The translations under genes and the position numbers were made by a program. A stretch of DNA of 21,632 nt from a virus, in IMG/VR virus record IMGVR_UViG_3300036861_000105, positions 1 through 21,632 of that record; one strand, written 5' to 3'. Shown one piece after another: positions 13,008-20,774 of the stretch. Below the pieces are notes generated by a model. The model had not been told where the DNA came from, made no database searches, and saw nothing but the letters and a program-made list of their open reading frames with translations. Every line of letters begins with the position of its first letter. Within the stretch, counting starts at the first letter, position 1.

Positions 13008-14312
13008 TTACGAGGCTCCGTTGCGGTAGAACTTCACCGCGCCAGATGCACCGTTGACGAGCTGCTTGCTATCCGTCCGAATACTCGAGCGGAACGCCAC
13101 CAGGCCATTCAGGAACCGGAAGTCATCCGAACGGTCGAACTGGACCGTATTGACATCGCGGAACGCGAAGTAGGCCGAGAAGTCTCCGAATGCGATCGAG
13201 TATGCGTTGATGGCCATAGCGGCCATCGCCGGATCAGTCACAACCGGACGCCCCAGCAACGAGTCCGGCTGACCGGCCTGAAGCCCGGGCTGCCAGAGGA
13301 AGTTGCCGGCGGTGGCACCCGTACCCTCACGAAGCTTACGGATATACGCAGCCGTCGAGTCGTTCATGACCCAGAAGCCGCGTCCCCGGTAGCCTGTGAC
13401 GATCGAGTGGTACAGATCCATCAAGGCCTCGGCAGAGACCGTCAGGCCTGTACCCGCACCACCAGTGACGCCAGCCGTTGGAGCATTTGCAATCCCCTCG
13501 GGCTGTGCAGTACCGGTTCCTGTGACGTTGTACGTTCCGGTCACCGTACCGATGGCGATGCCCGCAGCCCGACCGAGATATCCCAGCAGGTCGATAGCCG
13601 AGTCCTGGATCAACTCGGTAGAAACCTCTGTGAGCTGGCCGAACTTGTAGGCGTTCATGGTGACCTGCTTGAACTGCGCATCGTTCTCGAGGAACGCGCC
13701 GCCCTCAGCCACCAGCGTTGCGGTGCCGTGTGTGGTGGTCGCGGGAACGAGCAGGTTCTCACCGCTTGACGTGGTGAAGACCTGGGCGTTGGTCCGGCGG
13801 ACGCCGTTTGACTCGATCAGGTGCTCCTGAAGCGTCCTAACGAACCCGGTTGGAATCAGCTCGGCACCGTCTGTCGCCGTGCCCTTGGTCAGGTCGTGAT
13901 ACTCAATCGTTCCCGTCCTGTCGGGATTAGCCGCCAGGGAACCGAACTTGACCGTAATCGTCTTTGGTGCCCATACCTCAGTATCGGGCAGGCCGGCCTT
14001 CAGCCAGTTCCGCATCCTCTCTGTGAATGCCTGCTCGTTGGTCTCCGCAACCCGAGGATCGCGAACGACCTTCTCGAACCGCTGGCGCTGCTCGTCCAGC
14101 TCCTTCTCATTCTCCTGAACTGTCAGGTACCGGTCGATGGTTTCACCAAGCTCGGCGAACTCCTTGTCCAGCGCATCCCACTTAGCCTTGGCTTCGCCAC
14201 CGCCATCGTTGTCCAGATCACCCTCGATCTGCGCCATCAGTTCCGTCTGTTGCGAACGGATGTTGAGGCGCTTCTCGTGAAGCCTCTGGATCACCTCTCT
14301 CATTTCTGCCAT
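13008..14312 (-). CDS. Major capsid protein (HK97 fold) with N-terminal coiled coil
   Basis: A 434-residue protein. The first ~100 residues are a charged coiled coil (EVIQRLHEKRLNIRSQQTEL, then DALDKEFAELGETIDRYL), the usual scaffolding delta domain cut off by the prohead protease. The rest carries the classic HK97-type pattern: GAELIPTGFVRTLQEHLIES, GENLLVPATTTHGTATLVAE, KFGQLTEVSTELIQDSAIDL and GFWVMNDSTAAYIRKLREGT, then DFSAYFAFRDVNTVQFDRSD. It forms the icosahedral shell. ATG 14312 has a GAGGAG ribosome site. It is directly downstream of the protease, the canonical order. Confidence 0.95.
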   Translation of the reverse strand: MAEMREVIQRLHEKRLNIRSQQTELMAQIEGDLDNDGGGEAKAKWDALDKEFAELGETIDRYLTVQENEKELDEQRQRFEKVVRDPRVAETNEQAFTERMRNWLKAGLPDTEVWAPKTITVKFGSLAANPDRTGTIEYHDLTKGTATDGAELIPTGFVRTLQEHLIESNGVRRTNAQVFTTSSGENLLVPATTTHGTATLVAEGGAFLENDAQFKQVTMNAYKFGQLTEVSTELIQDSAIDLLGYLGRAAGIAIGTVTGTYNVTGTGTAQPEGIANAPTAGVTGGAGTGLTVSAEALMDLYHSIVTGYRGRGFWVMNDSTAAYIRKLREGTGATAGNFLWQPGLQAGQPDSLLGRPVVTDPAMAAMAINAYSIAFGDFSAYFAFRDVNTVQFDRSDDFRFLNGLVAFRSSIRTDSKQLVNGASGAVKFYRNGAS

Positions 14313-14322
14313 GTGTAACTCC

Positions 14323-15252
14323 TCACCGTTTCACCATTCGCGCAGCCTCGAGGGCGAGTTCTTCGCCTTGCTGCTCGTAGCGGCGCTGTACTTCCCGCAA
14401 CCAGGTGAGACGGGCCTCGTCGAGAGTGCTTTCGCGAGTCTCGGCCGAGGATGACTCGGACTGATGTGCTTGTAGATGATTCTCAACACTTGTCACGGAC
14501 TGCTTCAGGTCGGGTGCTCCACCTCGTCCGCCATGCAGGGCGGCTAGGGCAGCGGCTACGCCGGCTGAATCCGGGCCAGCTCCGGGACGTGGGTGATGTG
14601 GAAGCGCCCAGTGTGCAGCCGTGTCCGGGTCAGAGTCGTTGCTGCGCTCGAAAGCGATCTTGCGAAACTCGGCGGCATTAGAGCAGGTACGGAGTGCCGC
14701 GGCACCATCCCAGTGCTTCTCAAGCTGTTCCTCAAGATCAACGGCTAGCGCGGCGAGTGAATGGAGTGAGGCCGTTGCGGCGGCATTGGCGGGGAAGGTG
14801 ACCGGCCCGAACTCCCACAGCTTGAGTTCGCGTAGGTTCCGCTCGGTGCGGTCATCGTTGAAGTCTTCTTGAATCGTCTCAAACTGGATGCTCATGGCGC
14901 GGAGAGCGCCGGAGGCAAGGGCGGCACGGATGTTCTCGTTGTCTGGGCCGTCGTGGAGTTCTACCTTGGCGCGGAGCCCTCGACTATCCTCATGCAAGTC
15001 CTTGATAGTGCCGATGGGGAGCTCCCCATAGCGGGGGTCATGTCCGTGGTTGAACAACGTCTGGATCTGCTCCCGGTTATTCTTGAGCGTGCGCGTGAAT
15101 GCCCCGGGCTTGACGAACGTGGTCTGGGGATTGCGGGGGGTTCCTGAGTCAATCGGGTAGTTGAACACCGAAGCATAGCCCTCAAGCATGCGGCCCTTCG
15201 TTTCCACCTGAGCCAGCTCGCGGGGAATGTCCGCTACGAACCGCTCTCTCAT
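14323..15252 (-). CDS. HK97-family prohead protease
   Basis: A 309-residue serine protease that cleaves the capsid delta domain during maturation. ATG overlaps the portal stop (ATGA). EGYASVFNYPIDSGTP near residue 24 starts the protease domain; His69 in LFNHGHDP and Ser121 in LRAMSIQFE form the expected catalytic pair, with Glu147 in LWEFGPVTFPAN also typical. The Ala- and charge-rich C-terminal half (after about residue 165) is longer than usual and contains helices (ALAVDLEEQLEKHW, LTWLREVQRRYEQQGEELAL); it may be a scaffold or a cleaved tail. Confidence 0.92.
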   Translation of the reverse strand: MRERFVADIPRELAQVETKGRMLEGYASVFNYPIDSGTPRNPQTTFVKPGAFTRTLKNNREQIQTLFNHGHDPRYGELPIGTIKDLHEDSRGLRAKVELHDGPDNENIRAALASGALRAMSIQFETIQEDFNDDRTERNLRELKLWEFGPVTFPANAAATASLHSLAALAVDLEEQLEKHWDGAAALRTCSNAAEFRKIAFERSNDSDPDTAAHWALPHHPRPGAGPDSAGVAAALAALHGGRGGAPDLKQSVTSVENHLQAHQSESSSAETRESTLDEARLTWLREVQRRYEQQGEELALEAARMVKR

Positions 15253-16559
15253 TCCTTCACCTCCAGCGGCAAGGACGCCTGGCCATTGCCGTTGCCATTT
15301 GGACTTGGCTCTGATGCTGGTGGTGGCGTCACGGGCGCAGGTTCCGCCTGGCCGTTTGGCTGGAGGATCTGCATATTCAGCGGGAGGATGAAGCGATCCC
15401 CACCGGGCACCGGGGGCTTGTCATAGAGTGCCCGCACCTCGTTCCGGTTAATGATGCCGTTGTTTGAGAGCAGCACCAGTACCTCGGCCTCCGTCTTGGA
15501 GTCGGCGCGCAACAGCCCCCGCTGGTTGAGCTTGAGGTCCTGGCCCCGGACGAGCAGTTGGGACATGCCCTGTTCGAACAACTCGATCCACGGCAGCAGC
15601 GTGAAGCGGACGAATCCCAGGGACTGGGCCTCAATGCCGGTCCCCCATGATGTGTTCTTCTCCTCGAGCCCGACCATGTGAGCCGGCACGCCATACCAGC
15701 GAGCGATGTCCTCAACCTGGAACTTCCGTGTCTCGAGGAACTGGGCGTTCTCAGGCGTAACTGAGATGGGGGTCCATGTCGCGCCGCCCGTCAGAACCCC
15801 AGGACGGTGAGCCTTGTCGGAACCAGCATGCTTTGCTTCCCAGTTTTCCCGGATGAGGTCGATGTTCTCCTTGGTCTTTGGCCTGTCGCTCGGTGGAAGC
15901 GTGATAACCCCAGACATCTGCTGTCCGTTCCCGAAGAACTTACCTCCGAACTTCTCGGCAACGAGCCCGAGGCCGAGGCCCTGCCGTGCAAGATCCAGCG
16001 GGGAGAGTCCCCGCATGCCCCCGGCGTCATTCAGCTTGATGTGAAGCACATCACCGAGAAGGTTGTCGGGGCCGAACCGCGTGTATTCGGTAGACCCATT
16101 GACCAGGAAGTACATCCTGCGGCTGGTTTCCCTGCGGCGGATCTGAACAGCGCGGGGGTTCAGGGTCCAAAGCTCTCTAGCCTGTCCCGCGAAATCTCGG
16201 GCCGTGATGAGGACGAAGGCATTGCCATCCATGGCGAGGGACTCGAAGATCCGGCGGGCGAACTCGAACCAAGTGGATTCAGGATTGGGAACGTCCACCC
16301 ATGCGGGAGTGCGATCTACGGGCTCCCGGATATCAGTGCGCTTCCGCACGATGTCGGCGGGAAGTGCTCCAAGCGTCCCCGAGATGAGGGAGACGCAGCG
16401 ATAGACCACCGACAATCCAAGGGCCGAGGTCTGTGAGACAAGCACGCCAGCATGGACGGGATCGCCGATGTCCTCGCCCCGACCCCACAGCGCCATCTTG
16501 TCGATGTTGTGTTTCTCGAAGTGAAGACCGTCCCGAAAGTTGAACTTGAGCCTACTCAT
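15249..16559 (-). CDS. Portal protein (HK97 family)
   Basis: A 436-residue protein. SALGLSVVYRCVSLISGTLG, a FEFARRIFESLAMDGNAFVL helix, the GLSPLDLARQGLGLGLVAEK stretch and KFQVEDIARWYGVPAHMVGL, then an SWGTGIEAQSLGFVRFTLLP helix, are diagnostic of the HK97-type portal family. The dodecameric portal is the DNA gate and the docking site for TerL and the connector. It overlaps TerL by 4 nt (ATGA). A Pro/Asn/Gly-rich C-terminal tail (SEPSPNGNGNG) is flexible. Confidence 0.95.
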   Translation of the reverse strand: MSRLKFNFRDGLHFEKHNIDKMALWGRGEDIGDPVHAGVLVSQTSALGLSVVYRCVSLISGTLGALPADIVRKRTDIREPVDRTPAWVDVPNPESTWFEFARRIFESLAMDGNAFVLITARDFAGQARELWTLNPRAVQIRRRETSRRMYFLVNGSTEYTRFGPDNLLGDVLHIKLNDAGGMRGLSPLDLARQGLGLGLVAEKFGGKFFGNGQQMSGVITLPPSDRPKTKENIDLIRENWEAKHAGSDKAHRPGVLTGGATWTPISVTPENAQFLETRKFQVEDIARWYGVPAHMVGLEEKNTSWGTGIEAQSLGFVRFTLLPWIELFEQGMSQLLVRGQDLKLNQRGLLRADSKTEAEVLVLLSNNGIINRNEVRALYDKPPVPGGDRFILPLNMQILQPNGQAEPAPVTPPPASEPSPNGNGNGQASLPLEVKE

Positions 16560-18046
16560 AGCGCAATGAACTCCGGATCATCGGAGGGGATCTGAGTGAC
16601 CTGGTGGGCAGCGATAGTCACCGCGATCAGCCCGGCGGTGCTCCCCGTCGGCACGAAATACCAGCCCTGAACCGTTTCCTTAGACCGTCCCGCAAGAACG
16701 TGAGATCGCAGTTCCGGCAAGCCATCGTGGCGGAGTAGACCGGCCGAAGTCAGGCGGAACATCGTGGCCGTGGCCTGGGCCAGACGCATGGGGCGCTGCG
16801 GAACTTCAATCATGGGCAACCCTCGTTGCTCGAGTAATTCGGCCGAACGCATGAACTGCTCAGCGTCATAGGCGATTTGCCGAACGACATAGCGGTTACA
16901 AAGGTCGTGAAGGGTTCGCTCGACCACCTCAAGTGGCACCCGGCCACCAGACGGGGGGGCTAGGATCTCGGCCCTGACCGCTACCGCACCATCCGGCTTT
17001 AGTGCGGCGATGCCGATTCCCATACCGGCGGCGGCCCGGACCGCTAGGACAACCTCGTCCCCATCCTCTACCCCACCGATGTCCACAGCCATCCGGTCCC
17101 AGTCGGCTGGCACGATCCAGGGATCGTCACCCTCGGTCCAGATCCCGCAGGCATAGCGAAGCCACTGGCCGGGGGTCATGGTCTCGGAATCAGCCCGCTC
17201 GCGCAGCCACCTCTCGGTGACCCAGCTCGCCGGATTGGCCTTTTTCACCATCGGAATGCTGGAGGTATCGTCGGTGTCTAGCAGGCAGTATTCGATCCAG
17301 ACGAACGAGCCGTTCTCCGACCTGGCCTCATTCCGGGTACCCGCCCGGCGGAACCCGGGCATCTTGTGGGCCTTGTCCCGAAGCTGGCCCAGGGGTGAGT
17401 CCAGTTTGGCCCCGGCCGTGGAGATCGTGATCATCCTGCCGTCCCGGGGGCCAAGGCCGTCCCGGAAGACTCCGTATAGGTCCATGTCCTTGTGACGGTG
17501 AAGCTCGTCCACAAGGGCCAGGGTGGGGATGACTCCGTCACCCGTGGTCTTGTCTGCCGAGAGCACCTGAATCCTGGAGCCAGACTCCCCCACGCCGGCC
17601 TGCTTGTACTGAGGGCCACCCTGGGGGGCGAGGCGAATCTCCCTGAGGCCAGGACGAACCGCGAATACCTCATCAAGGCCGCTTCGGCGAATGAGCATCA
17701 CGGCCTGGTCCCAGAGGATCTTGGCCTGCCGCACTGCGGCGGCCGCAATGACCACGTCGGCATCCTCGACCACCCAGAGGTGGAAGAGCATCAGGGCAGA
17801 CAGCAGCGTGCTCTTCCCGTTCTTCTTGGGCACTACGATGATCAATTCACGGCACCCGTCGAAGTGGGGCTTCAGATCCCGCTTCTGGAACGATTCCAGC
17901 TTGAATCCCAGAATCTCGGCGAACTTCACGAATCCTTGGAGGCTATAGCCCCATTTCTGCCGAATCTCGGAGAGACCTGCAAGATGTGCTGACGTATCTC
18001 TGGGGCGATGTTCTGAAGTTTTGACTCCCCCGTCTTTGAGTTTCAA
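16556..18046 (-). CDS. terL: Terminase large subunit
   Basis: A 496-residue packaging motor with an ATPase and nuclease domain. Walker A is VPKKNGKST (residues 72-80); Walker B is TLALVDE (175-181, with Asp180 and Glu181). MITISTAGAKLDSPLGQLRD and PWIVPADWDRMAVDIGG are typical of this terminase type (terminase 1 family). In the nuclease part, acidic residues occur in AVDIGGVEDGDE and IAYDAEQF, though the full triad is not assigned with certainty. ATG 18046 overlaps the HNH stop by 4 nt. Confidence 0.95.
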   Translation of the reverse strand: MKLKDGGVKTSEHRPRDTSAHLAGLSEIRQKWGYSLQGFVKFAEILGFKLESFQKRDLKPHFDGCRELIIVVPKKNGKSTLLSALMLFHLWVVEDADVVIAAAAVRQAKILWDQAVMLIRRSGLDEVFAVRPGLREIRLAPQGGPQYKQAGVGESGSRIQVLSADKTTGDGVIPTLALVDELHRHKDMDLYGVFRDGLGPRDGRMITISTAGAKLDSPLGQLRDKAHKMPGFRRAGTRNEARSENGSFVWIEYCLLDTDDTSSIPMVKKANPASWVTERWLRERADSETMTPGQWLRYACGIWTEGDDPWIVPADWDRMAVDIGGVEDGDEVVLAVRAAAGMGIGIAALKPDGAVAVRAEILAPPSGGRVPLEVVERTLHDLCNRYVVRQIAYDAEQFMRSAELLEQRGLPMIEVPQRPMRLAQATATMFRLTSAGLLRHDGLPELRSHVLAGRSKETVQGWYFVPTGSTAGLIAVTIAAHQVTQIPSDDPEFIAL

Positions 18047-18438
18047 AGCAATTGCTCCTGCTCACCATCAATGGCCTCAGGGATTCCAGCCCTAATCCAT
18101 TCTTGGATGTCTAAGGGCAAGGACCCTTGGTTAGGGCGCTTCCTCTCACGCCCTCGCTTCATGTGGCACTCGACACACACTGGGTCGCACTTCCATAGTT
18201 CCTCAAGCAGGCTCTCTAAGTTGGAGGCCCCAAGCAGACCATCAGCCATGCCCACATCCCTATTCCGTAGGTTCCTGTGGCCAAACGCTGCCTTGGTAGA
18301 GGGGTCCCGGTGGTCACAGTGGAGTAGCCGTAGGTCCTCCATAGACTGGGGCCTGTATCCACAATCCACGCAGCCCCTAAGCTTGAATGCCCAGATCACA
18401 TACTGCCTAGCTGATCTGCCACCTCGCCCCGTCTTCAT
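18043..18438 (-). CDS. HNH-like endonuclease next to TerL
   Basis: Start ATG 18438 is set by an ATGA overlap with the upstream zinc protein, giving 131 residues rather than a longer frame. GCVDCGYRP (Cys23, Cys26), then LLHCDHRDPSTKAAFG (Asp42-His43), and CDPVCVECHMKRGRERK (Cys88, Cys91, His92), form an HNH/McrA-like fold: two CxxC pairs around a His-containing beta-alpha-metal site. HNH proteins next to TerL are known to be needed for DNA packaging or cutting in several HK97-like phages. The downstream overlap with TerL supports such a role. Confidence 0.75.
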   Translation of the reverse strand: MKTGRGGRSARQYVIWAFKLRGCVDCGYRPQSMEDLRLLHCDHRDPSTKAAFGHRNLRNRDVGMADGLLGASNLESLLEELWKCDPVCVECHMKRGRERKRPNQGSLPLDIQEWIRAGIPEAIDGEQEQLL

Positions 18439-18698
18439 CGCTTGTTCTCGAAGTGTGAGCAGTCCGGGCAGCACGACCTTTTGCCAGGTATGTGCATAAC
18501 TGGGTCCCATGGGAGGCCACAGCCACTGCACAGCAGTTCACCCTTGAGTACGCCCTTATGCTCGTCACACAGCGCAGCGACTCCGTATAGCTTCGCGGGT
18601 GCCCCGCACTTGATGATCCTTGGGCCGAGCCGGTCGCTATAGTCAACTGTCCCCGCCTCACATAGCGGGTATGTGGGTAGGGTTTCCTCTGGCCTCAT
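18435..18698 (-). CDS. Small zinc-binding protein (two Cys modules)
   Basis: The start MRPEETLPTY is at ATG 18698, in an ATGA overlap with the HNH gene, giving 87 residues rather than the longer frame to 18734. It has seven or more cysteines: PLCEAG, KCGAP and ALCDEH in the first half, LLCSGCG and SCCPDC in the second, enough for two zinc knuckles or ribbons. It sits between two HNH-type genes and is coupled to both, so it may act with them on DNA. The exact family is unknown. Confidence 0.65.
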   Translation of the reverse strand: MRPEETLPTYPLCEAGTVDYSDRLGPRIIKCGAPAKLYGVAALCDEHKGVLKGELLCSGCGLPWDPVMHIPGKRSCCPDCSHFENKR

Positions 18699-19018
18699 CG
18701 CAGCCGGTTCCTTCCACCCTTGCGGATGTTGCATGACCTATGGCAGGGACGGAGGTTGTCCGGGGTAGTGGCTCCACCCATGCTGATAGGAATGACGTGA
18801 TCTGCTTGGAGTGGGTCGTTGAGCCTGGCACCTCCACCGCATATCCAGCAGACAGAATCGGGACGCAGGGCTGCTAGCCGCTGGCGCTGGTAGGCGTAGT
18901 CATAGGGATTGGATTGCCCTGGTTTCCTGGCTGGATTACTGGGGCCACACCTGCTACACCGTGACCGTCCGGCCACTGCTGGGTGGGGGCATCCGTCAGT
19001 AAGACACTGGCGTGTCAT
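18695..19018 (-). CDS. HNH endonuclease
   Basis: A 107-residue HNH protein. An N-terminal Cys cluster (QCLTDGCPH, RCSRCG) precedes SVCWICGGGARLND (Cys57, Cys60), then ADHVIPISMGG (Asp73, His74), NLRPCHRSCNIRKGG (Asn88, Cys92, His93, Cys96, Asn97), the complete HNH motif with its structural zinc site. In phages such enzymes cut DNA near cos or aid packaging. ATG is not preceded by a strong Shine-Dalgarno site. It lies at the head of the packaging cluster. Confidence 0.9.
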   Translation of the reverse strand: MTRQCLTDGCPHPAVAGRSRCSRCGPSNPARKPGQSNPYDYAYQRQRLAALRPDSVCWICGGGARLNDPLQADHVIPISMGGATTPDNLRPCHRSCNIRKGGRNRLR

Positions 19019-19079
19019 GGTGGTTATTGCACGCTGCTAGTCACGAACTATGTTGGCAACAAGCGTAGTATTCTAGGTG

Positions 19080-19119
19080 AAGAGGCCTTTGCTGCTCTTT
19101 CGAGCGGCTCGGGCCTCTT
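19080..19119. other. Compound hairpin upstream of the HNH gene
   Basis: AAGAGGCC (19080-19087) pairs with GGCCTCTT (19112-19119); inside, minus-strand GCTC-GAAA-GAGC forms a second stem with a GNRA tetraloop. On the plus strand the 3' side is followed by TCCTTTC. It lies between the preceding small frame and the HNH start, and may be a terminator-like or mRNA processing element separating the small-gene cluster from the packaging cluster. Confidence 0.5.
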
Positions 19120-19124
19120 TCCTT

Positions 19125-19328
19125 TCACAGAGTCCCGCCGATCCTACATACCCGTTCTCTAATCCAATCACGGAGCAGTCGGATCTGACCCACCAGGAGA
19201 CGAGCGATGGCATGAGGCAACCCGTCTCCACCATGCTGCCTAGACCATGGACGGATTGGTCGGTAGTCCCGCCATCGCTGGGTGCTTCCCATGTACTCCA
19301 GCCATGCCTTCATTCCGGTTTCAGCCAT
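19125..19328 (-). CDS. Small basic protein, uncertain start
   Basis: The frame from ATG 19328 gives 67 residues: MAETGMKAWLEYMGSTQRWR, then a Pro-rich region and a helical end (LPHAIARLLVGQIRLLRDWI). It is rich in Arg and Trp. There is no ribosome site before this ATG, and the same frame stays open and protein-like upstream to a TAG at 19419-19421 (HRINQVVRDLIPTLGA) with no canonical start codon. The true N-terminus is therefore doubtful. The family is unknown; the gene precedes the HNH/TerL cluster, where a small terminase would be expected, but no helix-turn-helix is seen. Confidence 0.45.
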   Translation of the reverse strand: MAETGMKAWLEYMGSTQRWRDYRPIRPWSRQHGGDGLPHAIARLLVGQIRLLRDWIRERVCRIGGTL

Positions 19329-19616
19329 GGCGCCTAGTGTTGGTATTAGGTCACGAACTACTTGGTTGATGCGGTGGGGTCCGACGCCTCGAACGTCATG
19401 GGCTCCAAGTCTGGTGGTCTACGCTGCGCTAACCGCCAGCACCTTGCTCTTGTCACTCCCGCACCAACCAAGCCTGTTGTTGAAGGGGGGACCGTCCTCA
19501 GCCAAGTCGCTACCTTCGGAACCCGAAGGCCCAAAGCCCCGCGCTATATATCGAACGGGTTGCCCTGTCCCAACAGTCACGCTTAGGGACAGCCTCCCTG
19601 CGTTAGTGATTCTACC
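19329..19616. other. Unclear stretch between mini-gene cluster and packaging genes
   Basis: Nothing convincing starts here. On the minus strand a frame from GTG 19580 to the TAG at 19419 gives a 53-residue protein in the same frame as the 67-residue gene below; a second minus-strand frame (ending TAG near 19364, with PPDLEPMTFEASDPTASTK) is also open but lacks a proper start. A small hairpin (AGGGA-GGCTG-TCCCT) lies near 19590. The plus-strand frames here are long but antisense to better supported genes. Confidence 0.4.
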
Positions 19617-19757
19617 TCACGACTTGCTACTGCGAAGCATGGCCTCGAGCTTCTCGAAGACCTTCTTTCTGCGGTCTGCTATGAATGCCGCTCTTAGGGC
19701 GTATAGCCAGAGCATGAGCACCATGGCTGCAAGTACGAGATTCCAGAAAACGGCCAT
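19617..19757 (-). CDS. Small membrane protein
   Basis: A 46-residue protein missed by usual length cutoffs. MAVFWNLVLAAMVLMLWLYA then LRAAFIADRRKKVFEKLEAM shows one N-terminal transmembrane segment (about 2-26) and a basic, helical tail. A GAAGGGA stretch lies about 13 nt before ATG, longer than ideal. A competing frame over the same bases has poor protein character. The layout is like the 44-residue plus-strand protein at 5062-5196. Such proteins in phages are often holin-like, exclusion or unknown; no function is inferred. Confidence 0.55.
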   Translation of the reverse strand: MAVFWNLVLAAMVLMLWLYALRAAFIADRRKKVFEKLEAMLRSSKS

Positions 19758-19805
19758 GAAGGCAGTGTTTCCCTTCGGTCACATCGTCAAGATCGTCTGG
19801 GCAGC

Positions 19806-19943
19806 TCACGATCCTATCTCCCAGAAAAGACCGGCGAGCCCTACTAGGACGAACAGGAGGCAGCCTGCGGGAATCCACCACCCGTCTTCCCACCATTGCC
19901 ATGTCCAAACAACCCACCACCTGGGGCCGATACCACTCCTCAC
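19806..19943 (-). CDS. Tryptophan-rich small membrane protein
   Basis: GTG at 19943 lies in a GTGA overlap with the stop of the upstream zinc protein. The 45-residue product VRSGIGPRWWVVWTWQWWED then GWWIPAGCLLFVLVGLAGLF has eight Trp in the first 23 residues and one membrane segment (about 24-41). The overlap, identical in type to its neighbours, is the main support. No homolog is recognised. Confidence 0.55.
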   Translation of the reverse strand: MRSGIGPRWWVVWTWQWWEDGWWIPAGCLLFVLVGLAGLFWEIGS

Positions 19944-20167
19944 CCTGCCCCCTCAAGAGCTTTGTCCACATACTCACCGACAAACTCATAGCCCAGGGCT
20001 TCGTTGATACGTTTTCGGCGGCGCTGCACGGCTTCCAGCGCCGCCAGCAGCTCTTCCCAGCACCATGGAGCCTTGTCATCCTCCAACCGTTCTCCGCACT
20101 TGGGACATCGAGGCCTGTTATCGGGTATTGGTTCTGGTGGGGGGTATTGGCGGATTAGGGGGAACAT
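19940..20167 (-). CDS. Small CxxC protein with helical tail
   Basis: ATG 20167 overlaps the upstream stop (ATGA), giving 75 residues. RPRCPKCGERLEDDKAPWCW has a CxxC knuckle (Cys21, Cys24) with Cys36; it is followed by a charged helix (LLAALEAVQRRRKRINEALG). It may bind zinc and nucleic acid. It is a member of the coupled mini-gene chain. The exact function is unknown. Confidence 0.65.
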   Translation of the reverse strand: MFPLIRQYPPPEPIPDNRPRCPKCGERLEDDKAPWCWEELLAALEAVQRRRKRINEALGYEFVGEYVDKALEGAG

Positions 20168-20406
20168 CAGGGCAGGGACTCGATATCTCGGGCTACGGAT
20201 CTTTTGAAGCGATCTTGCCGGGTGGAAGCCCTAAGCTCCTTTTCCTTGGAGGCGGATACCTGCCGGCAAAGCACTGCCACCCGGCCTAATGCGTCGCTTC
20301 CACCACTGGATAGGGCCTCAATGATCCCCAGGGTTAGTCGGAGGGGTAAAGCACGGAGTAAGCGCTTCGATTCCTCCATGGGGGATGATGGTGGAACTGG
20401 GGTCAC
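20167..20406 (-). CDS. Small unknown protein
   Basis: GTG 20406, in a GTGA overlap, gives 79 residues rather than a slightly longer form from an upstream ATG. MTPVPPSSPMEESKRLLRAL is followed by LPLRLTLGIIEALSSGGSDA and charged helices (ASKEKELRASTRQDRFKRSV). It is probably helical, with no metal or membrane motif. It is flanked by overlaps on both sides. The family is unknown. Confidence 0.6.
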   Translation of the reverse strand: MTPVPPSSPMEESKRLLRALPLRLTLGIIEALSSGGSDALGRVAVLCRQVSASKEKELRASTRQDRFKRSVARDIESLP

Positions 20407-20774
20407 GGTTCCGTACCCCATTCCGACTCAATCAATTTCTGCATTCGTGCGTTGTCTGCCCGCAGGCGCTCGACTGTTTCTCGTAACACACCAAGTTCCT
20501 TGTCGATGTCCTTGCAGGCACTTAGCTGACGTTGCAGACGCTCGATTTCGGCTTCTTGCTCGCTGGTCATACGTGAGGCATCGAGCAATTCAGTTTCTAG
20601 GCGCTCGACTTCTTCCCATGCCTGGTTCCGCTGGTTCATCACGCCAATGCGTTCGGCATCCTGTCTCTGGTTCGCTTCGCGCAGTGCCTCGTTTTCTTTC
20701 CGTAACTCGATACAGGTGTCCGCTAATTGAGCACGGGTACGCCTACAATCTGCGAAGTCCTGCTCAATACTCAC
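20403..20774 (-). CDS. Coiled-coil protein
   Basis: GTG 20774 is fixed by a GTGA overlap with the zinc-ribbon gene, giving 123 residues; a longer frame from 20828 would overlap that gene entirely. Almost the whole protein is a coiled coil (ADTCIELRKENEALREANQR, EVERLETELLDASRM, EIERLQRQLSACKDIDKELG). It ends WGTEP. It could be a scaffold, a DNA-binding adaptor or an assembly factor; nothing specific is visible. Confidence 0.7.
   Translation of the reverse strand: MSIEQDFADCRRTRAQLADTCIELRKENEALREANQRQDAERIGVMNQRNQAWEEVERLETELLDASRMTSEQEAEIERLQRQLSACKDIDKELGVLRETVERLRADNARMQKLIESEWGTEP

Noticed and set aside
12966-13769. 267-residue plus-strand open frame
   Set aside because: Lies antisense to the unambiguous major capsid gene; the Arg-rich, motif-free translation is a shadow.
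19282-20007. 241-residue plus-strand open frame
   Set aside because: Antisense to several coupled minus-strand genes; low-complexity composition (Ser, Pro, His, Leu) and no ribosome site.
19627-20079. 150-residue minus-strand frame
   Set aside because: Overlaps the CxxC gene and two small membrane protein genes in another frame; poor protein character and no coupled start, while the competing frames fit the GTGA pattern.
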